Assembly (NCBI RefSeq): GCF_013870595.1
Contig: NZ_JACBWZ010000006.1
Span: forward strand, 1 to 34,631
Direction of reading: 5' to 3'
From: Streptomyces sp. WELS2
Lineage (GTDB): Bacteria > Actinomycetota > Actinomycetes > Streptomycetales > Streptomycetaceae
Length of the DNA stretch: 34,631 bases
Made by a program: the position numbers and the translations under genes. Below are positions 29,753 to 34,631 of this stretch, one piece after another. The notes beneath the pieces were generated by a model. That model was not told the origin of the DNA. It made no database searches and saw only the letters and a list, made by a program, of their open reading frames with translations. Numbering within the stretch: position 1 is the first letter of the stretch; the number at the start of each line of letters is the position of its first letter.

Positions 29753-30627
29753 CCGGGTGGGCTTCGGCGCGGGCATGTGACGTCCGGTGCGCGATGAGCC
29801 GTCTGCTCAGCCGGACCGGGGAGGCGCTGCCAGGGTGCGGGCCACCACGTCTCGTGCCCGCGGAGGTTCCGTGTAGCCCGGAGTGCGCGATGGCGGTGCC
29901 CGACGGGGTACCGCCATCGCCTCGTCGGAGCCTGTTCTGGAGGGTCAGGACAAACGGTTTCCCGTCGCGCAGGCCAGAGCCTGCTTCGACGTGGAACGCT
30001 CTTGTGCGTCACCAGAGCTCAACCACCACGCGAACCCCGCTCGGCACGCCACGGTGACTACCAGTCAAGCAACTAGCTTCGGCGGGCGCGTCGTCATCGA
30101 CAACCACCAGATCATGGGCGCCGGGCTCTGTGGCGGAGCTCGCTTCGCGTGCGGCACCGTGCCCAAGTGCGGGTCGTGGACAGCAGCATCGGTTCTGCGT
30201 CTCGGGTGGTGCCGACCGTGACGCTCAACTGCGCGGAGGCGTGGTGGGTGCCGGTGGGTGGTTCCGCCGTCCGGCCCGGGGGGCTGTTCGGCTCTGGTAC
30301 CTCCGTACGCCGAGTTTCGAGTTCCTCGTCTCTGAGGTTCTGTTCTGTGGTTAAGGTCTATCCAGCGAAGGTGAATTTGGCAAGTTGTATCTGTGTTGAC
30401 TCTGGGTGAAATTTGAAGTCGAATTTACGTGTGTTCTGCTAGCAAGGGTGCGCTGTACTTATTCCAGACTCTATCTAGCTGTACGAAATGATGCACACTA
30501 ACTGGTTCGGATCACCCGGTGATGGAGGTATCCCCCGTCCCGGTGGTTCGGCCTCTCACTTTCCCGACGGCCCGTCACCTCTCCCTCACCTCCCTGCTGC
30601 TACTCGGACCGTAAGGCCCGCGGGTGG
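29753..30627. other. Gene-poor junction with an AT-rich patch
   Basis: About 870 bp without a supportable gene; open frames here lack homology-like patterns and good ribosome-binding sites. A GACTACCAGTC dyad lies near 30056-30066. Positions about 30340-30500 drop to roughly half GC, far below the rest of the window. Within it TTGACT (30396-30401) and TCGAAT (30419-30424) are 17 bp apart and could be a promoter, but no product is evident. Confidence 0.5.
29887..29920. terminator. Hairpin, possible terminator in the junction
   Basis: GCGATGGCGGT (29887-29897) is an exact complement of ACCGCCATCGC (29910-29920). The inner bases extend the stem after a G-T wobble. It may have ended the lost oxidoreductase gene or act for the operon ending at 29489. 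Confidence 0.6.
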
Positions 30628-30827
30628 GCCGCGCGGAGCGTGGCGCACCCGGTGGTAGGGCGGGTGACGTAGGGTCAGGCGGCAGGGTGGTGGTGGCTGG
30701 AGCGCAGCGGAGGCCACCGGTCCGGCCGGAGGCCGGCCCCGGCCCGCAACGCGGGCCGGATACGCTGCGGTTGGCGGGGCGCGCGGAGCGCGTGCCGCCT
30801 GGCGGTGAGCGGAGCGAGCCGTATCCG
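30628..30827. repeat. Cluster of short hairpins, several with GGA loops
   Basis: Five local stems in 200 bp: 30628-30644 (7 bp, GGA loop), 30692-30718 (GGTGGC/GCCACC), 30722-30736 (CCGGCC-GGA-GGCCGG), 30739-30759 (9 bp, AAC loop) and 30773-30799 (up to 12 positions with one wobble and one mismatch, GGA loop). The last is enclosed by an outer pair, CGGATACG (30757-30764) and CGTATCCG (30820-30827). Direct GCGGAGCG/GCGCAGCG words recur. It could be a REP-like element or a folded leader; it has no coding signal. Confidence 0.6.
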
Positions 30828-30904
30828 CTCCAACAGAGGAAGGGGAGGGCTCCCCCGAAGGTGTGACGTTCACCGCTCCCCCGTACAGGGCTGTGCAGCT
30901 ACGT

Positions 30905-30941
30905 TACTCATAAGTAGCATGGGGCTGAGCGCGCGCTCAGC
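30905..30941 (+). promoter_or_regulatory. fadA promoter-proximal dyads
   Basis: TACTCATAAGTA (30905-30916) is a 12-bp palindrome with one mismatch. GCTGAGCGCGCGCTCAGC (30924-30941) is an 18-bp perfect palindrome, ending 41 bp before the fadA start. The second has the look of a TetR-family operator. The first lies where a -10 element could be. Together they suggest repressor control of fadAB, as is usual for beta-oxidation genes. Confidence 0.5.
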
Positions 30942-30982
30942 GCAACGCAGCAGTGCCATCCCGCATCTGGAGGAGAGCCATC

Positions 30983-32200
30983 GTGCCTCGTACCGTCAGG
31001 GACGTCGTCTTCGTCGACGGCGTCCGCACCCCGTTCGGCAAGGCGGGCCCGAAGGGCATCTACCACGAGACCCGCGCCGACGACCTCGTCGTGAAGGCGA
31101 TCCGGGAGCTGCTGCGCCGCAACCCCGGCCTGGACCCGAAGAAGATCGACGAGGTCGCGATCGCGGCGACCACGCAGATCGGCGACCAGGGCCTGACCCT
31201 CGGCCGCACGGCCGGCATCCTCGCGGGCCTGCCGCAGTCCGTGCCCGGCTACTCGATCGACCGCATGTGCGCCGGCGCGCTGACCGCCGTGACCACCACC
31301 GCGGGTTCGATCGCGTTCGGTGCCTACGACGCCGTCATCGCCGGCGGTGTCGAGCACATGGGCCGCCACCCGATGGGCGAGGGCGTGGACCCCAACCCGC
31401 GCTTCGTCTCCGAGAAGCTGGTCGACGAGTCCGCCCTGTTCATGGGCATGACCGCTGAGAACCTGCACGACCGGTACCCGTCGATCACCAAGCTGCGCGC
31501 CGACGAGTACGCGGTGCGCTCGCAGGAGAAGGCCGCCAAGGCGTACGCCAACGGCAGGATCCAGGCCGACCTGGTGCCGATCTCGGTGCGCCGCACCAAC
31601 CCGGAGGGCGGTGAGACCGGCTGGGGCCTGGTCACCGCCGACGAGCCGATGCGCCCGGGCACCACGCTGGAGAACCTGGCGAACCTGAAGACGCCGTTCC
31701 GCGTGCACGGCCGGGTCACCGCGGGCAACGCGGCCGGTCTGAACGACGGCGCCACCGCGTCGATCATCGCGAGCGAGGACTTCGCCCGCGAGAACGGCCT
31801 GCCGGTCAAGATGCGCCTGGTGTCCTACGCCTTCGCGGGCGTCGAGCCGGAGGTCATGGGCTACGGCCCGATCCCGGCCACGGAGAAGGCCCTCGCCAAG
31901 GCGGGCCTGTCCATCTCCGACATCGGCCTGTTCGAGATCAACGAGGCCTTCGCCGTCCAGGTCCTGGCCTTCCTGGAGCACTACGGCATCGCCGACGACG
32001 ACGCGCGCGTCAACCAGTACGGCGGCGCCATCGCCTTCGGCCACCCGCTGGCCTCCTCCGGCGTCCGGCTGATGACCCAGCTGGCCCGCCAGTTCGAGGA
32101 GCAGCCGCACGTCCGCTACGGCCTGACCACCATGTGCGTCGGCTTCGGCATGGGCGCGACGGTCATCTGGGAGAACCCGCACTTCGAGGGGGACAAGTGA
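30983..32200 (+). CDS. fadA: Acetyl-CoA acyltransferase (3-ketoacyl-CoA thiolase)
   Basis: 405 aa, GTG start with TGGAGGAG 7 nt upstream. It performs the thiolytic last step of fatty-acid beta-oxidation, giving acetyl-CoA. The thiolase nucleophile is C96 (SIDRMCAGAL), with H354 in GGAIAFGHPLASSG and the second catalytic C385 in TTMCVGFGMG. EINEAFAVQVLAF, the thiolase signature, is intact. The stop overlaps the fadB start by 4 nt (GTGA), as expected for subunits of one multifunctional complex. Two palindromes sit in its promoter region. Confidence 0.96.
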   Translation: MPRTVRDVVFVDGVRTPFGKAGPKGIYHETRADDLVVKAIRELLRRNPGLDPKKIDEVAIAATTQIGDQGLTLGRTAGILAGLPQSVPGYSIDRMCAGALTAVTTTAGSIAFGAYDAVIAGGVEHMGRHPMGEGVDPNPRFVSEKLVDESALFMGMTAENLHDRYPSITKLRADEYAVRSQEKAAKAYANGRIQADLVPISVRRTNPEGGETGWGLVTADEPMRPGTTLENLANLKTPFRVHGRVTAGNAAGLNDGATASIIASEDFARENGLPVKMRLVSYAFAGVEPEVMGYGPIPATEKALAKAGLSISDIGLFEINEAFAVQVLAFLEHYGIADDDARVNQYGGAIAFGHPLASSGVRLMTQLARQFEEQPHVRYGLTTMCVGFGMGATVIWENPHFEGDK

Positions 32201-34326
32201 GCACCACCGCCGAGCTTCTGAAGCAGGCCTCGGACCTGTTCCCCGACGAGGTCGTCACCAGCGCGCACGTACGCCACTTCGACCTGCCCTTCGGCGCGGG
32301 CCGGTTCGCGCTGATCACGCTGGACAACGGCCTGGACCACACCAAGCCGACCACGTTCGGCCCGGCCTCGCTGGCGAACCTGAACACCGCCGTCGACCAG
32401 GTCGAGAAGGAAGCGGCCGAGGGCGCGATCGTCGGTGTCGGCATCACCGGCAAGCCGTTCATCTTCGCCGTCGGCGCCGACCTCAAGGGCGTCGAGCTGC
32501 TGAAGGAGCACGAGCACGCGCTCGCCATCGGCAAGGGCGGCCACGAGGTCTTCAAGCGGCTGTCGAAGCTGGCCGTGCCGACCTTCGCGTACTACAACGG
32601 CGCGGCCATGGGCGGCGGCGTCGAGGTCGGTCTGCACTGCTCCTACCGGACCGTCTCCGCGGCGATCCCGGCGTTCTCGCTGCCCGAGGTCTTCCTCGGC
32701 CTGGTCCCCGGCTGGGGCGGCTGCACCCTGCTGCCGAACCTGATCGGCGCCGACAAGGCCGTCTCGGTCATCATCGAGAACTCGCTGAACCAGAACAAGC
32801 AGCTCAAGGGCCGGCAGGTCTTCGACCTCGGGATCGCCGACGCGATCTTCGAGGGCGCCGACTTCCTGGAGCAGTCGCTGATCTGGACGGCCCAGGTCCT
32901 CAAGGGCGACATCACCGTCGTGCGTCCGGTGATCGACCGTGGTGAGGCCTGGGACCAGGCCGTCGCCAAGGGCCGGTTCATCGCCGACGGCAAGGTGCAC
33001 GGCGCGGCCCCGGCCGCCTACCGCGCCCTGGACATCATCGCCGCCGCCAAGGACGGCGACCTCCAGCAGGGCTTCGACGCCGAGGACCAGGCCCTCGCCG
33101 ACCTGATCATGGGCGGCGAACTGCGCGCCGGCATCTACGCGTTCAACCTCGTCCAGAAGCGCGGCAAGCGTCCCGCCGGCGCCCCGGACAAGAACCTGGC
33201 CCGCCCGGTCACCAAGGTCGGTGTCGTCGGCGCCGGTCTGATGGCCTCCCAGCTCGCCCTGCTGTTCCTGCGCCGCCTCGAGGTGCCGGTCGTGCTGACC
33301 GACATCGACCAGGAGCGCGTCGACAAGGGTGTGGGCTACGTCCACGCCGAGATCGACAAGCTGCTCGGCAAGGGCCGGATCAACCAGGACAAGGCCAACC
33401 GCCTCAAGGCGCTGGTCACCGGTGTGCTGGACAAGGCCGAGGGCTTCGCGGACGCGGACTTCGTCATCGAGGCCGTGTTCGAGGAGATCGGTGTCAAGCA
33501 GCAGGTGTTCGCGGAGGTCGAGGCGGTCGCCCCGGCGCACGCGATCCTCGCCACCAACACCTCCTCGCTGTCCGTGACGGAGATGGCGTCGAAGCTGAAG
33601 CACCCCGAGCGGGTCGTCGGCTTCCACTTCTTCAACCCGGTGGCCGTCCTGCCGCTGCTGGAGATCGTCCGCGGCGAGAAGACCGACGACGCCTCCCTCG
33701 CGACCGCGTTCGCCGTCGCCAAGAAGCTGAAGAAGACCGCGGTACTGGTCAAGGACGCCCCGGCGTTCGTCGTGAACCGCATCCTGACCCGCTTCATGGG
33801 CGAGATCCAGAACGTCATCGACGAGGGCACCCCGGTCGAGGTCGCCGAGAAGGCCGTCGAGCCGCTCGGTCTGCCGATGTCCCCGCTGGTGCTGCTGGAG
33901 CTGGTCGGCCCGGCGATCGGCCTGCACGTCTCCGAGACGCTGCACGGCGCGTTCCCGGACCGCTTCAAGGTCTCCCCGAACCTCAAGGCGGTCGTGGAGG
34001 CGGGCAAGCGCGGCTTCTACGTCTACGACAGCGGCAAGCCGGAGCTGGACCCGGAGGTCGCCGCGCTGCTCAAGCAGGGCGACGTGGTCCTGACCGAGGA
34101 GCAGGTGCGGGCGCGGGTGCTGGACGCGGTGGCGCAGGAGATCGGGCTCATGCTCGACGAGGGCGTCGTCGCCGAGGCCCAGGACATCGACCTGTGCCTC
34201 ATCACCGGCGCCGGCTGGCCCTTCCACCTGGGCGGCATCACGCCGTACCTGGACCGCGAGGGCGTCTCCGAGCGCGTGAACGGCAAGAAGTTCCTGGCCC
34301 CGGGCGTGGCGAGCGTCCCGGCGTAA
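32197..34326 (+). CDS. fadB: Fatty-acid oxidation complex alpha subunit (enoyl-CoA hydratase/3-hydroxyacyl-CoA dehydrogenase)
   Basis: 709 aa, the usual length. The N-terminal crotonase domain (about 1-300) has FIFAVGADLKG and YNGAAMGGGVEVGL for the oxyanion hole, and FSLPEVFLGLVPGWGG with the catalytic Glu. The 3-hydroxyacyl-CoA dehydrogenase part starts near 345 with the NAD-binding GVVGAGLMASQLA, then ATNTSSLSVTEMA, VVGFHFFNPV and KDAPAFVVNRIL. It carries out hydration and NAD-dependent oxidation in beta-oxidation, working with FadA. GTG start overlapping the fadA stop. A strong terminator follows 16 bp after the stop. Confidence 0.96.
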   Translation: MSTTAELLKQASDLFPDEVVTSAHVRHFDLPFGAGRFALITLDNGLDHTKPTTFGPASLANLNTAVDQVEKEAAEGAIVGVGITGKPFIFAVGADLKGVELLKEHEHALAIGKGGHEVFKRLSKLAVPTFAYYNGAAMGGGVEVGLHCSYRTVSAAIPAFSLPEVFLGLVPGWGGCTLLPNLIGADKAVSVIIENSLNQNKQLKGRQVFDLGIADAIFEGADFLEQSLIWTAQVLKGDITVVRPVIDRGEAWDQAVAKGRFIADGKVHGAAPAAYRALDIIAAAKDGDLQQGFDAEDQALADLIMGGELRAGIYAFNLVQKRGKRPAGAPDKNLARPVTKVGVVGAGLMASQLALLFLRRLEVPVVLTDIDQERVDKGVGYVHAEIDKLLGKGRINQDKANRLKALVTGVLDKAEGFADADFVIEAVFEEIGVKQQVFAEVEAVAPAHAILATNTSSLSVTEMASKLKHPERVVGFHFFNPVAVLPLLEIVRGEKTDDASLATAFAVAKKLKKTAVLVKDAPAFVVNRILTRFMGEIQNVIDEGTPVEVAEKAVEPLGLPMSPLVLLELVGPAIGLHVSETLHGAFPDRFKVSPNLKAVVEAGKRGFYVYDSGKPELDPEVAALLKQGDVVLTEEQVRARVLDAVAQEIGLMLDEGVVAEAQDIDLCLITGAGWPFHLGGITPYLDREGVSERVNGKKFLAPGVASVPA

Positions 34327-34342
34327 CCCCGTACGACGTGTG

Positions 34343-34368
34343 AGGGCCCCCGCCGAGGCGGGGGCCCT
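34343..34368. terminator. Bidirectional terminator between fadB and the right-edge gene
   Basis: AGGGCCCCCGCC (34343-34354) is an exact 12-bp complement of 34357-34368, with a tight loop. On the plus strand it is followed by TTCC. It lies between the convergent fadB stop and the stop of a minus-strand gene, so it can serve both. Confidence 0.85.
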
Positions 34369-34378
34369 TCCGCGTGCT

Positions 34379-34631
34379 TCAGAACCGCCGCCACGCCTCC
34401 AGGGCCAGTCCCGGCTCGTCCTTGCGCCGGGTCAGCAGGAGCTGTCCCGTCGAGGGGGACAGCGTGGCCGCCACCACCCGGCCGGCCTCGTCCGTCGCGA
34501 CGGACACCAGCGCGTCCAGCGGCAGTTCGGGGCCCGACTCGCTCCACCAGGCGCCCGCCGACTCCTGCTCCGTCGGGTAGGCGGCGAAGGCAGACCCTGG
34601 TCGCTCCCGGTGGCCAGCAGGTCCGGCAGTT
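34379..34631 (-). CDS. 3' end of an unidentified gene, cut by the window edge
   Basis: The minus-strand frame ending at TGA (34379-34381) has strong third-position GC and ends LLLTRRKDEPGLALEAWRRF. It reads AYPTEQESAGAWWSESG, then LPLDALVSVATDEAGRVVAA. I do not recognise the family. The first 45 or so bases at the window edge look better in another frame (LPDLLATGSDQG), so either a frameshift or sequence error lies near 34585-34600, or that similarity is chance. It converges on fadB. Confidence 0.55.
   Translation of the reverse strand, partial: TAGPAGHRERPGSAFAAYPTEQESAGAWWSESGPELPLDALVSVATDEAGRVVAATLSPSTGQLLLTRRKDEPGLALEAWRRF

Noticed and set aside
30130-30409. Small open frames in the junction
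   Set aside because: No recognisable pattern, no good ribosome-binding site, and low-complexity composition.
30628-30827. CRISPR array
   Set aside because: Hairpins differ in sequence and spacing; no constant repeat with unique spacers.

Overview
The window is high-GC actinobacterial DNA, most likely Streptomyces or a close relative. The evidence is strong G/C in third codon positions, frequent GTG starts, a GlgE-pathway operon (glgE-treS-mak-glgB), a probable F420-type oxidoreductase, a domesticated IS701-like protein, and a fadA-fadB pair at the right end. No tRNA, rRNA, CRISPR array or intact mobile element was seen.

Left part, all on the minus strand. (1) 57-7282 is one tight six-gene unit, read right to left: a DJ-1/PfpI protein, a benzoylformate-decarboxylase-like ThDP enzyme, a second DJ-1/PfpI protein, an N-acylglucosamine 2-epimerase (AGE) superfamily protein, a STAS anti-sigma antagonist, and the debranching enzyme glgX. 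(2) 7490-14626 is glgE-treS-mak-glgB, with 4-nt start/stop overlaps throughout and a 39-bp perfect palindrome 5 bp past the glgB stop. Together these two units handle trehalose, maltose-1-phosphate and alpha-glucan. The enzymes inserted beside glgX have no textbook place in that pathway.

Middle part (14702-29489). This is an accessory, biosynthesis-like region with no PKS, NRPS or terpene core. On the minus strand are an IS701-like protein without recognisable catalytic residues, a muconolactone-isomerase-like protein and a tandem EthD protein (one unit); an MFS exporter with its own operator-like site; lysR plus an LLM flavin/F420 oxidoreductase; and an SDR plus a second ThDP enzyme with altered catalytic positions. 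Divergent from these on the plus strand is a five-gene operon: antibiotic-biosynthesis-monooxygenase-like, cupin, SnoaL-ankyrin fusion, SnoaL-like, and a GDP-mannose pyrophosphorylase-like protein with a degenerate phosphomannomutase domain. Four small alpha+beta-barrel domains, two SnoaL domains, a cupin, redox enzymes, a carboligase/decarboxylase-type enzyme, an exporter and a regulator look like an undescribed small-molecule pathway. This is inference.

Right part. 29490-30900 has no intact gene. It holds the C-terminal remnant of an LLM oxidoreductase, an AT-rich patch and a cluster of short hairpins, several with GGA loops, and reads like a worn island boundary. From 30983 the sequence returns to probable core genome: fadA and fadB for fatty-acid beta-oxidation, a strong convergent terminator, and the 3' end of an unidentified minus-strand gene.
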